A DNA stretch of 64,000 bases from Photorhabdus luminescens subsp. luminescens (GTDB lineage: Bacteria; Pseudomonadota; Gammaproteobacteria; Enterobacterales; Enterobacteriaceae), in NCBI RefSeq assembly GCF_001083805.1, contig NZ_JXSK01000005.1, positions 248,001-312,000 of the forward strand, given 5' to 3'. Of this stretch, positions 55,593 to 64,000 are shown piece by piece. The position numbers and the translations under genes were made by a program. The notes beneath the pieces were generated by a model, which was not told where the DNA came from, searched no databases, and saw nothing but the letters and a program-made list of their open reading frames with translations. Positions within the stretch are counted from its first letter, which is position 1. The number at the start of each line of letters is the position of its first letter.

Positions 55593-58370
55593 TCAGGGTT
55601 TTACCGGTTTTTCCGGCGCTGTCAGGTCAATCAGGCCGCACAGGTGGGCTTCTTCTGCGCTGTCGCCGTTCCACAGCAGTTCATACTGCAACAGATGGCC
55701 CCGGCTGCCGCCGTGGACTAACAGGTATTCCATGTCGGCCAGTCGCTGACAATGGACTTTTAACTGGTTATCGCTCCATTGGGTGTAACTGCGGATATCC
55801 CGGCGGGTAAAGCGAACCGCGTTCACCGGGCGTTGCTGCGCTGTCGCCGTCTCTTTCACCATCGCTTGTATCAGCAGTAACAGTTTTCGGGTCTGGGGCG
55901 ACATTTCATCCAGCGTGCGGCCTAATATCTCGTGGGCCAGCCGGTTTGCTAAGCTAATATCGTCTTTGGTCACTTCGATATATTCAAGCCGTTTGCCCCG
56001 GTGTTCCGCGGTCTTCACCTCGCGCTGGTATTGATGCAGCAGGGCGATACTTTGTATCAGGGTGAGATATTTCATGTGGTCGCGTCGGGTGCGGGTTTTA
56101 TCGCTCATGAACGTTAATTGACTGGCGAACGGATTCACCACATTCAGCGGGCGTAGCAGCCGTTGGGCGTTTTGGTGCAGCTCGGTGATATAGGTCTTTT
56201 CATTCTCCGCCAATAAGCCTTCGAGGGTCTGCTTATGGCGCTGCAACGCGTGGATAGCTTCGGTCTGTTCCCGCGATTCGTTCACGGTCAGCACCAGACA
56301 ACGGTTTAACAGCTCTTCATCGACATCAATCGCCGTGGTGGTGAGCATCAGCATCACCGGGCCTTTCACCGTGTACTGTTTGGTCACCAGATTCCCGCTG
56401 GCGTCGTCTTTACCGGTGCTGGCAATGGTCAGTTCGCCGTCGCTTTGCAACAGTTTGAGCGCATAGGCGGCCTGCCGTACCCCTTCCTCTTCGGCAATGG
56501 CTAAGATTTTATGCTGGAGATTGGTTTCGCCCAGATAGAACAGACTCTGGCCGGTCATGGCGCTGTATTGCAGGCGTTCTTCTTCCGGTATCAGATTGAG
56601 TACGGCATCCATCAGTGAACTTTTCCCGGCGGCGCTACTGCTCTGTATCAGCACGGCCAGCGGACGGTCCAGCTTGCGACTGACCGCCGCTAAGTAACCG
56701 GCCAGCAGGTTGGTGCTTTCCCCCACCACGCCACAGGCGGCTAAGTCAGCGGTGATACGCTCGCTCAGTTTCGGGTCTTGCAGCAGCGCCAGCGCCGCTG
56801 CCCGCTGGTCCTCGCTCAGTTCGGGAACCGGCTGGGTTTCGGTTTGTTCACCGACACCGGCCTGTTGACACTGTTCCAGTACCAGCAACACCTGCCCCAG
56901 CGCCCGGCGCAGGTCGCCTTCGGCCAGCCCGAGTTCGGTGGCGGCCAGTCGCGCATACCCGCCCCGGCTGCGGGCGCTCATCATGTCCACGCTGTCCGCG
57001 AACATCACGCCGCTGTCGGTATCAACCACCTGAACATTCACTTTCATCACCGCCGCCCCGGCTTTCACCTGTGACAGGCCGCGGATACCCCACTGTTGTG
57101 TGCCGAGGGTGAGGGATATCTCGCCGTTAGCGCCGGTTTCCCAGACCACATTCGGCATCGACGGCAACGCCGCTATACTGGCGGCTAAGGTGCTGACTGT
57201 GTCCGGCACCGGAACCGGCTGGTGTTCAGCCAGCGCGGCCCGCTCTGTGGCGGTGGTTGCCTGTATTTCCGCCGCATCCTGCATCGGCACGGCACTGTCG
57301 AGCAACAACCCGAAGGCCCGTTCCGGCTCGGCGACCTGACACAGATAACCGTTGGCATCCATGCCCTCGGGGAACACCACCCGGAACACGGTGATACCGA
57401 CGGCGGTTAGTTCAGCGGCCAGTTTTACCGCCGCTTCATTGCCTGCCGGATCATTGTCGTAGGCGATCAAGACCTGCTTAACGCCATGCCGCTGAAACGC
57501 CTGCCGCATCTCATCGGTGAAGCCGTTCACCCCATAGGCGGCGGTGACATGGCGGTGACCGGCTACCCAGAACGACAGGGCGTCGATCAAGGATTCACAG
57601 AGGATGACCGCTCCTGAACTGATCAGCGCCGGCTCATTCCATATCCCGCCATGTGCGCCGGGAAGGTACAGATGCAGCGGCGTTCCGCTGCGTAAGCGGT
57701 CGGTGATTTTGCGCCCGTAGATCTCACGGATCTGGCCGTTCGGGTCGATAACCGGTATGACCAGCGAACCGGTAAAGTGCTCGTGCCCGCTGTCGCGCAT
57801 CAGCCCCACGGCCCGAAGACGGGCGCGGATCTGTGCGCCGGCCTGCACCGCCTTGATGGGCAGGCGATAGGCTAACGTGCGGTTGGCAAAGCCCAGTTTA
57901 AACCGGGCGACTAATTCCGGGTGGTTGAGCCGCCGTTTTTCCAGATAAGCCAGGGCTTCGGGGGCATTCAACAGCGTATGATGGTAGAACCCGACGACCC
58001 GACTGAGCAGCGCCTGCCGTCCGGCGTCATCATCGGCCAGCATGGCGGGTTCATCCGGTTGCACCAGCGGCGCCACCGAGGGGTTATCTCCCAGTATCCC
58101 GCGCAACTGTTCCACGGCCCGGCGCAGACTTAAGCCTTTGGTTTTCATGACCCAGTCCAGCACGGAGCCGCCGGCATCACAGCCAAAACAGTGATAAAGA
58201 TTTTTTGCCGTTGAGATAACCATTGACGGGGTTTTCTCCTCATGGAACGGGCACAGCAGCACGTAATCTTTGCCGCGTTTAAAGAGCTGTCGCCCCTGTT
58301 GCTCCACCACGGCGACTAAGGAGACGGCGGCTTTCAGGTGCTGTAATTCTGCGTCGGGTATCCGTGCCAT
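55593..58370 (-). CDS. Primase-helicase replication protein of the element
   Basis: A 925-residue protein with a CHC2 zinc finger at the N-terminus (CPFHEEKTPSMVIS, then YHCFGCDAGGSVLDWVM; residues 40-75). A TOPRIM region follows (VILCESLIDALSFW; VLIAYDNDPAGNEAA, about 260-340). The C-terminal ATPase has a P-loop (IQSSSAAGKSSLMDAV) and an acidic Walker B (ILAIAEEEG). It should prime and unwind DNA at an element origin, as P4 alpha does, though the domain types differ. AGGAG precedes the ATG. It is divergent from the XRE regulator, sharing an operator-like region. Confidence 0.87.
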   Translation of the reverse strand: MARIPDAELQHLKAAVSLVAVVEQQGRQLFKRGKDYVLLCPFHEEKTPSMVISTAKNLYHCFGCDAGGSVLDWVMKTKGLSLRRAVEQLRGILGDNPSVAPLVQPDEPAMLADDDAGRQALLSRVVGFYHHTLLNAPEALAYLEKRRLNHPELVARFKLGFANRTLAYRLPIKAVQAGAQIRARLRAVGLMRDSGHEHFTGSLVIPVIDPNGQIREIYGRKITDRLRSGTPLHLYLPGAHGGIWNEPALISSGAVILCESLIDALSFWVAGHRHVTAAYGVNGFTDEMRQAFQRHGVKQVLIAYDNDPAGNEAAVKLAAELTAVGITVFRVVFPEGMDANGYLCQVAEPERAFGLLLDSAVPMQDAAEIQATTATERAALAEHQPVPVPDTVSTLAASIAALPSMPNVVWETGANGEISLTLGTQQWGIRGLSQVKAGAAVMKVNVQVVDTDSGVMFADSVDMMSARSRGGYARLAATELGLAEGDLRRALGQVLLVLEQCQQAGVGEQTETQPVPELSEDQRAAALALLQDPKLSERITADLAACGVVGESTNLLAGYLAAVSRKLDRPLAVLIQSSSAAGKSSLMDAVLNLIPEEERLQYSAMTGQSLFYLGETNLQHKILAIAEEEGVRQAAYALKLLQSDGELTIASTGKDDASGNLVTKQYTVKGPVMLMLTTTAIDVDEELLNRCLVLTVNESREQTEAIHALQRHKQTLEGLLAENEKTYITELHQNAQRLLRPLNVVNPFASQLTFMSDKTRTRRDHMKYLTLIQSIALLHQYQREVKTAEHRGKRLEYIEVTKDDISLANRLAHEILGRTLDEMSPQTRKLLLLIQAMVKETATAQQRPVNAVRFTRRDIRSYTQWSDNQLKVHCQRLADMEYLLVHGGSRGHLLQYELLWNGDSAEEAHLCGLIDLTAPEKPVKP

Positions 58371-58383
58371 GCTGTTGACTCCT

Positions 58384-58433
58384 AAATCCTGTCAAGATTT
58401 AAATTGACTCTTAATTGGATTTATTTATAATCC
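58384..58433. promoter_or_regulatory. Divergent promoter with two dyads, between primase and XRE genes
   Basis: A plus-strand sigma-70 promoter, TTGACT at 58404-58409, 16-bp spacer, TATAAT at 58426-58431, reads to the XRE gene. The dyad GGATT-TATTTAT-AATCC (58417-58433) covers the -10, and a similar dyad AAATC-CTGTCAA-GATTT lies at 58384-58400 toward the primase gene. Autoregulation by the XRE protein and repression of the primase are likely. Confidence 0.7.
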
Positions 58434-58491
58434 TTTTAGGAGTTACTTGCAACCCCTAATTCAGACAAGCCCTTACACTAACGGAGTCACT

Positions 58492-58896
58492 ATGCAAACA
58501 GAGTTTTTGATTATGCAAAATGCTGAACTCCGCAAAGAGTTTGGGGTACGTCTCAAGGCGCTACGTAAGCAGAAGGGATGGCCTCAGAAAGAACTGGCTG
58601 GGAAAGTTGAGATCCGTTTTCAACAACTGAACAAGTACGAAAGCGGACTTAACATACCTCCCGCTGAGATGATGGTTAAGCTGGCTGATGTGTTAGGGGT
58701 CACTGTGGATTATCTGCTGACAGGCAATCCTGTTGAAGATTCACCGTTGGCTAACTCTCGATTATTTAGGCGTTTTCAGGTTCTGGAACAACTGGCACAG
58801 GAAGATCAGGAAACAGTTATCAAGATCATTGATGCCATGATCGCCAAGCAGCGTATGGAGTCTGCATTGCTGCCCGTCGATGAACCGGAAGGATAA
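58492..58896 (+). CDS. XRE-family repressor-like regulator
   Basis: A 134-residue protein with an HTH_3 domain (about residues 14-70: FGVRLKALRKQKGWPQKELAGKV, then YESGLNIPPAEMMVKLADVL) and a helical C-terminus. ATG 58492 follows GGAG; a longer TTG start at 58447 is unlikely. It is divergent from the primase gene and probably acts as the element's maintenance repressor. A 6-bp-stem hairpin (58904-58938) lies between it and symE. Confidence 0.85.
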   Translation: MQTEFLIMQNAELRKEFGVRLKALRKQKGWPQKELAGKVEIRFQQLNKYESGLNIPPAEMMVKLADVLGVTVDYLLTGNPVEDSPLANSRLFRRFQVLEQLAQEDQETVIKIIDAMIAKQRMESALLPVDEPEG

Positions 58897-58968
58897 AAAT
58901 AGCGCGGCGCTGATGTGTTGAGACCACACCAACGCCGCTCACCACAAGCAACTAAACAGGAGTTGATT

Positions 58969-59292
58969 ATGGCTAAGGCGCATTCTAAAGCAGAAGCGGC
59001 GATAAATAAAGCTGTGAAAACAGAACGTTATTACACGGTGGGTTATGTGCCGAACGGGAACAGGGTCAACAATGCCACACCGGCGATACATCTGAAGGGG
59101 CAGTGGCTGAGACAGGCGGGGTTTAATACCGGCGGCCAGATTACGGTAAAGGTGATGGACGGTTGTCTGGTGCTCATTCCAGAGAGTGAGGCCACCCAAC
59201 AACAGCATCAGCAATACCAGCGGCAACAGAACCAGCTTAATGAGATTAAGCTGCGGATGCGTGAGATGCTGGCTGAGTACAACGCGGGCTAA
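58969..59292 (+). CDS. SymE-family protein
   Basis: A 107-residue protein with the SymE core YTVGYVPNGNR, then IHLKGQWLRQAGFNTGGQITVKVMDGCLVLIPE (AbrB/SpoVT-like fold) and a Gln-rich helical tail. E. coli SymE is an SOS-induced toxin linked to RNA cleavage/nucleoid effects and repressed by the antisense RNA SymR; whether an antisense RNA exists here cannot be seen. AGGAG precedes ATG 58969. It sits between the XRE gene and the small conserved gene on one strand, and may stabilise the element. Confidence 0.8.
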   Translation: MAKAHSKAEAAINKAVKTERYYTVGYVPNGNRVNNATPAIHLKGQWLRQAGFNTGGQITVKVMDGCLVLIPESEATQQQHQQYQRQQNQLNEIKLRMREMLAEYNAG

Positions 59293-59305
59293 GGGAGGGG
59301 ATAAA

Positions 59306-59503
59306 ATGAAAATGGTGATTGAACATTTACAGGACATTCAGTTAACCCACATTGAAGCGCTGGCCTTGGCCCAACTGGTTAAGCGGCTGAACTGGGCGGA
59401 GATACGGGCTTGCGCGGTGAATGACGAGGAAGCGTATCAGATTAAGGATGCGATCTCTAAGCTTCGATCTGCTCTGGCTTACCGAGGGTATGCGCCAAGA
59501 TAG
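59306..59503 (+). CDS. Small conserved protein of the element
   Basis: A 65-residue protein (MKMVIEHLQDIQLTHIEALA start, ending YRGYAPR) behind GGGAGGGG, 13 bp after symE. Leu/Ala-rich with a central WAEIRAC and an acidic DEEAYQIKDA helix. I know no function. A diverged, 5'-fused copy lies at 49961-50185 beside Rhs module A, which links both places to the same element family. Confidence 0.75.
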   Translation: MKMVIEHLQDIQLTHIEALALAQLVKRLNWAEIRACAVNDEEAYQIKDAISKLRSALAYRGYAPR

Positions 59504-59511
59504 ATCATAAG

Positions 59512-59545
59512 AAGGCCGGAAGATCACGCGGATCTTTCCGACCTT
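59512..59545. terminator. Stem-loop between small gene and immunity gene C
   Basis: AAGGCCGGAAGATC pairs with GATCTTTCCGACCTT apart from one mismatch and one bulge. It is related to 50198-50226 and lies between converging genes. Confidence 0.6.
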
Positions 59546-59553
59546 AACATCAT

Positions 59554-60096
59554 TTAATTTGCTATTTCTTCCCAAAACTCATTTGTCTGAGAGCCAACAT
59601 ATTTGATAATTTCTGTGAATGTTTCTTTACCTAAGAAAATAGTTCCAGCACCTCTGATAAATAATTCAAAATTAGCTGAAACTTGTTCAAAGTCATCCAT
59701 TGATGATTCACTGGTCATAACAAAAACCTCACCAGTAATAGTGTTTAGTAATATGGTATAAGGATCAGATATTGCTATAACGATAAACTCTTTAGGTCTA
59801 TTTTCACCAATCCACCAATGATTAAAAGTACCCTCACTATTAATATTTACTATCATTTCGAGATAATCAGAACTATTACCAAATGATATGTTTCCTAATG
59901 AAAAATTATCTAAATCATAGTCTTTCATGAATGATAGAAATTCTTTAGGGAATATGATATTCAGTTTTTTTTCTGAAATTTCAACGTTTAATAACGGTTT
60001 GTATCTTTTCGATAATTTCAGATCATCAAAGTCATCGCCTAACGGTGAGAATTTTTCATCTAATTGTTCGCTTATTTCTTTGATCGTTAGCAACAT
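59554..60096 (-). CDS. SUKH (SMI1/KNR4)-type immunity protein, module C
   Basis: A 180-residue protein with a SUKH-like core (IIFPKEFLSFMKDYDLDNF, then a GNISFGNSSDYLEM strand pair and a late FEQVSANFELFI helix). ATG 60096 has a strong AAAAGGAG site; the longer frame upstream overlaps the Rhs tip and is rejected. It begins 13 bp after Rhs fragment C and should neutralise its nuclease tip. Confidence 0.75.
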   Translation of the reverse strand: MLLTIKEISEQLDEKFSPLGDDFDDLKLSKRYKPLLNVEISEKKLNIIFPKEFLSFMKDYDLDNFSLGNISFGNSSDYLEMIVNINSEGTFNHWWIGENRPKEFIVIAISDPYTILLNTITGEVFVMTSESSMDDFEQVSANFELFIRGAGTIFLGKETFTEIIKYVGSQTNEFWEEIAN

Positions 60097-60109
60097 AAAA
60101 TTCTCCTTT

Positions 60110-60613
60110 TTATTTTGTATGCCATATACCGCCGCTGCCAACATGAGTTGAACTCGGGACAGGTATTGCGTAACGCCCAAAATCAACATGATGGTGAATT
60201 AATGTTTCACCTTTGTAATTCACATGTTCTGGAAACGCTTTAATCCATTGATTATCTATTTTAGGTGATAATCCTAACTCTTTTATTCGGTACATATTAC
60301 TTTTACTCAAAGAATCTGGCTGCAAATTACTCCATTGTTGCCAAAATTCTTTATTGTTTCTGATACCACCATTAGCAGTCATTTTGCCACTAGTGAAAGT
60401 ACTTGTGTCTATTGAATACTTGGGATCAGGTCTATTTGGGATTCTTGGATCTACCCTTGTTTGATAAGGATTATCACCCCTTGAAATTTCTTTTGTGCTA
60501 GGGCAACTAGCAAGACCAAGCGGATCAATCCAGTTCGCCGGGTTATGCACGTAACTGTAAGGATTCGGACCCCCATTTAGCCCTAGCGGATCTTCGGCAC
60601 TATCCCGACGCCA
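60110..60613 (-). pseudogene. Orphan Rhs C-terminal module C with HHH/LHH-type nuclease tip
   Basis: Like module B, the frame has no start and enters from element DNA as WRRDSAE, joining rhs sequence at DPLGLNGGPNPYSYVHNPAN, then WIDPLGLASCP. The tip of about 120 residues ends with LIHHHVDFGRYAIPVPSSTH and GSGGIWH, the look of an LHH-type HNH/EndoVII nuclease. It needs fusion to an rhs core to be made. The SUKH gene downstream is the likely antidote. Confidence 0.78.
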
Positions 60614-61257
60614 TCATACTCTTTAGGCCACTTTTCCCTTTGATTTAGCAGCCTTTTTCTCCGCCGCTTTTTCCCACCCTGTTAAAGAGCATGCCAACTC
60701 GCCCCGACGGGCATTTTGCCGATGTTAGCGCATTTTTTCCCCGACGTCAGCACCGGGTTGAGGCCCCGTTTTCCTGCCGGAACCGGGTTTTATCGGGAAC
60801 CCGCGACGGCGGGGCAGCTTGTCTGCGCCGCTGACGCGGGTTGGCCGGGTGCGGGCCGGCGAGGCCCGCAGGTGAAGCTTTTCTGCGGGGAAGCCCCTGG
60901 GGGCTGCACGGGGCGGAGATGGCGAGCACGGGAACGAGCAAGGAGCCTGCGACTGCGAGCCGGGCGCAGCCAGTGCAGCGGGGTTGGGGCGGGGGCAATA
61001 AACCGCGGCCAGCTCGCTGGCCTGCTTTCAGGGCTGTTGACCTTAACAGGCTGACCGGCAACAGTTTCAGGTAGATTTGGGTGCCGGAGCCGCCACGGAC
61101 GGCGGCGATTGCGGCGGTGGGTTTTAGCACTGATACTGACAGCAGCGGGTGAGCGAGCGAACCCGGTGCGCCTCTGGGGCTGAGAAGCTCAACCCGGCGG
61201 CCAGCCGCACGCTGTTGTTGAGGTGACCGCGCAGCGCCCTTGGGTGGGCGGCGCCGA

Positions 61258-61318
61258 CATAATGTTCCGTTAAGCGTGGCGGGCCGTTCAGGCCCATTGC
61301 GCTTAATGCCACATTATG
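61258..61318. repeat. 61-bp extended dyad, copy 2
   Basis: Same sequence as 53456-53516, offset 7802. Confidence 0.75.
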
Positions 61319-61514
61319 TTCAATGGCGGCTGACCGGCAACGGTTGTGACAGAGAACACCGGAGCTTAGGGCCGGGCGGCCGGCATTTACCGCCGGCACT
61401 CAGAAGGTAGGGGGCAGTCTGTGCGCAGGGACGCGCACAGTCTGCCTTTCACTGCACCCCACGTGCTCACAGGGAACCGGCTAACCTTAAAGACTGTCCG
61501 GCAACTGCGGGCGT

Positions 61515-62932
61515 TCAGGCCGGCTTCGGGCTGTCCGGCTTATCGCTATCCGCCTGTTTGTCGTCTGGCGGCGTTGCCTGCTTTGACTGCCGTTCTGCCG
61601 GGTGGGTCTGCTCATGCACTTTCTTTAAGTGACCGATAGCCACCCGCGTATAGATTTGGGTGGTTTCCAGCTTCTCATGCCCCAGTATCGCCTGGATGTG
61701 CCGGGTGTCCGCGCCGTTCTCCAGCATCTGGGTTGCCATTGAGTGGCGGAACAGATGGCAGGCCCCCGGTTTAGCCAGTTGCGCCTGTTTACGGATGCTG
61801 TCAGCGGCTATCTGGGTTAACGTGCCTCTGGCCAGCCCCCGGCCTTTCCTGGTGATAAACAGGTGACCGCTGTCCTCCCGCCGCGTTAACTGGGGCCGGA
61901 CACTGAGCCAGCGGCTTAACCAGTGCAGCGCCTGTTCGCCGATGGGCACTACCCGGTCTTTACCGCCTTTACCCTGTCTGACCATCACCACGCCGCGCCC
62001 GAAGTCCACCTCGCTTAACAGCAGGTTCGCCACTTCCATCCGCCGGATACCGGTACTCCACAGCACTTCAAGGATAGCCCGGTTTCTCAGGCCCGTGAGT
62101 GTGTCGATACTGGCGGCAGCTAATACCGTGTGGGTTTCGTCTTCATTCATCACCTGCGCCGGCAGCCGTTTTTCTTCTCTTGGCAATACCATGTTATCCG
62201 TCGGGTTATACAGGATATGGTGACGTTGCAGCAGCCAGCGGAACCACTGACGTAAGACACTCAGGCGGTCCCGCTGACTGCCCGGGCTGTAGGGTTGGCC
62301 GTTCGCTTTACGGGAGCTTCTCAGCCAGCGCTGGTAACTTTCCAGCAACGGCAGGCTGACCTGCGGTGCGGTCATTACTCCACGCGCTTCGCACCAGCTG
62401 ACGAACGGCAGCAGCCGCTCTTCATAGGACTCCTGAGTCCGTTCGCTTAAGCCCTGTCCCCGCACGGTTTCCAGCCAGGCGGCCAGATGCTGGCGTAAGG
62501 TGGCGAAGCGGGCCGGTATGGCGTCGGGTTGACCGTGGGTCTCCGTCACCGAGGGGCGTTTTTTTCTGTCTGGCGCGGCCAGTGTTGCCGCCGGGCTGGT
62601 CGGGATAGCGTGCTGTTGCTGCAACCAGTCGAACCACAGGCGTAAGGCGCGCAGGCGTCGGCGCTGACTGTCCGGCGTATAGGGCTGACCGTTGGCTTTG
62701 CGGTACCGGGTCAGAGACTGCTGCCAGTTTTCCAGTAACGGTTCGGTGACCTGAGCCGCGGATATTACGCCCTGTTCCTCACACCAGTTGACGAACGGTG
62801 ACAACCGTTCATGACGGGCGGACTGGCTCTTTTGACTCGCCCCTGCAACAGCAGGTTATCCAGATACGCGTCCAGATGCTGGCGCAGGGTCAGCCGGGCA
62901 GGTTCAGATTGACGTTTAACGGGTGATGACAT
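61515..62932 (-). pseudogene. Tyrosine recombinase, copy 2, frameshifted
   Basis: Same gene as 53713-55131 but one C is missing from a C run at about 62840, about 30 codons after the start. The remaining frame (from 62804) keeps most of the first core-binding domain, the second one and the whole catalytic domain. A shorter protein from an internal start is conceivable, but no ribosome site is evident there. Recombination of this copy would depend on copy 1. Confidence 0.85.
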
Positions 62933-63041
62933 GATGGGATTTCCTGTAGGGAACAGCGGTTAATGGTTATCGGTGTGTGATGCATCACTACGGTACGATG
63001 GCTTGATTGTTAAGTGGCCGGAACAGTCCTTTTCTGTCTGC

Positions 63042-63383
63042 CCCAACTTGCAGACCGCTCCACCCAGTATTGCTGCGGTCTGGCGTCCATTTTCCGGCCT
63101 CCAACTTGGACCCAACTTGACCCCAACTTGAGGGCAACTTGCGGTTCAGTCAGTCCAACTTGCGTCGGTCGTATTCCGGGTTTTCGGGTTCGATGATGAG
63201 CTGGCAGTACGATACGACGACTTTTTCTTATTATTGCCGGAACAGTGTTTTTCAACCTTCCCCAACTTGCGAGCCGTTACATCCAGTATTGCTGCGGCCT
63301 GAAGCCGGTTTTACGACCTCCAACTTGGACCCAACTTGACCCCAACTTAGGGGCAACTTGCGGTTCAGTCAGTCCAACTTGCG
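63042..63383. repeat. Iteron-like CCAACTTG array, copy 2
   Basis: Same two-block array as 55241-55582, offset 7801, with the same single altered motif. It fills most of the 62933-63393 gap. Confidence 0.8.
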
Positions 63384-63393
63384 TGAGTCATAT

Positions 63394-64000
63394 TCAGGGT
63401 TTTACCGGTTTTTCCGGCGCTGTCAGGTCAATCAGGCCGCACAGGTGGGCTTCTTCTGCGCTGTCGCCGTTCCACAGCAGTTCATACTGCAACAGATGGC
63501 CCCGGCTGCCGCCGTGGACTAACAGGTATTCCATGTCGGCCAGTCGCTGACAATGGACTTTTAACTGGTTATCGCTCCATTGGGTGTAACTGCGGATATC
63601 CCGGCGGGTAAAGCGAACCGCGTTCACCGGGCGTTGCTGCGCTGTCGCCGTCTCTTTCACCATCGCTTGTATCAGCAGTAACAGTTTTCGGGTCTGGGGC
63701 GACATTTCATCCAGCGTGCGGCCTAATATCTCGTGGGCCAGCCGGTTTGCTAAGCTAATATCGTCTTTGGTCACTTCGATATATTCAAGCCGTTTGCCCG
63801 GTGTTCCGCGGTCTTCACCTCGCGCTGGTATTGATGCAGCAGGGCGATACTTTGTATCAGGGTGAGATATTTCATGTGGTCGCGTCGGGTGCGGGTTTTA
63901 TCGCTCATGAACGTTAATTGACTGGCGAACGGATTCACCACATTCAGCGGGCGTAGCAGCCGTTGGGCGTTTTGGTGCAGCTCGGTGATATAGGTCTTTT
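63394..64000 (-). pseudogene. Primase-helicase, copy 2, 3' part only in window, frameshifted
   Basis: Corresponds to the C-terminal about 200 codons of the gene at 55593-58370. One C is missing at about 63798, so the upstream part reads in a different frame from the last 126 residues. The 5' part lies beyond the window, so the gene cannot be judged fully. Confidence 0.75.

Larger units (their letters stand above)
52789..56200. repeat. Long direct repeat, copy 1 (left part of the recombinase-primase element)
   Basis: At least 3.4 kb are repeated at 60591-64000 with offset 7802, falling to 7800 after two 1-bp deletions in copy 2. The repeat starts at TCTTCGGCACTATCCCGACG, the first bases after the rhs DPLNL site, and covers the GC-rich spacer, recombinase gene, iteron region and the 3' part of the primase gene. 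Identity looks essentially complete by eye, implying recent duplication. The second copy leaves the window, so the full length is unknown. Confidence 0.95.
60591..64000. repeat. Long direct repeat, copy 2 (runs off the window)
   Basis: Second copy of 52789-56200, starting at the same base next to the rhs DPLNL codons of module C. It includes the 900-bp GC-rich spacer (60614-61514, no gene called), dyad (61258-61318), recombinase, iterons and the primase 3' part. I found two differences, each loss of one C from a C run: at about 62840 (five to four) and about 63798 (four to three). Confidence 0.95.

Overview
The window looks like a chromosomal stretch of an entomopathogenic enterobacterium, most likely Photorhabdus. 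The evidence is enterobacterial dppABCDF and yhjJ/yhjD genes, three 127-bp ERIC elements, a cyclodipeptide synthase of the kind characterised as Plu0297 from P. luminescens, a PixA-type inclusion protein, a LuxR solo, a ShlA/PhlA-type haemolysin pair, and many Rhs and VgrG modules. The assignment rests on remembered protein families; no database was searched.

Layout. 1-2.2 kb: broken small genes and a DMT exporter. 2.6-8.4 kb: the dipeptide ABC transporter dppABCDF, with a probable GcvB target in the dppA leader. 8.8-15 kb: a small natural-product locus with an Fe(II)/2OG oxygenase, a cyclodipeptide synthase, an MFS exporter, an OPT/YSL transporter and a convergent AraC regulator. 15.5-19.2 kb: core genes comprising a truncated hmsP-like gene, yhjJ, a tautomerase and yhjD.

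19.35-29.73 kb (minus strand): a tight eleven-gene operon. It encodes an ATP-grasp ligase, a DMT exporter, a GNAT, a diaminobutyrate-type aminotransferase, a diamino-acid N-hydroxylase, a cupin, a MetRS-like protein, a DUF3291 protein, a frameshifted LIVBP-like protein, a second cupin and a glycine-oxidase-like flavoenzyme. The hydroxylase, cupin/MetRS-like and FAD-oxidase set matches the known hydrazine-forming (N-N bond) machinery, here with the cupin and MetRS-like halves as separate genes. I regard this as the most exciting system in the window.

30-42.5 kb: a secreted-protein gene broken by an ERIC element, a two-partner-secretion haemolysin (tpsB-tpsA), pixA facing luxR with a 20-bp palindrome between them, a 5'-truncated PatB/MalY gene and a dead IS30. 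42.5-48 kb: a type VI secretion fragment with a VgrG carrying a lysozyme domain, an overlapping periplasmic immunity gene, VasL and a wrecked tssM. 48-50 kb: decayed effector/immunity debris and a 9-bp tandem repeat.

50-64 kb: three orphan Rhs C-terminal toxin/immunity modules interleaved with a repeated element. Each element copy begins inside the rhs reading frame and carries a tyrosine recombinase with two core-binding domains, an iteron-like array and a primase/helicase. The complete copy also has an XRE regulator, SymE and a small unknown protein. Two copies lie in direct orientation about 7.8 kb apart; the second carries two 1-bp deletions and runs off the end. This suggests an autonomous element that moves or amplifies Rhs toxin tips.
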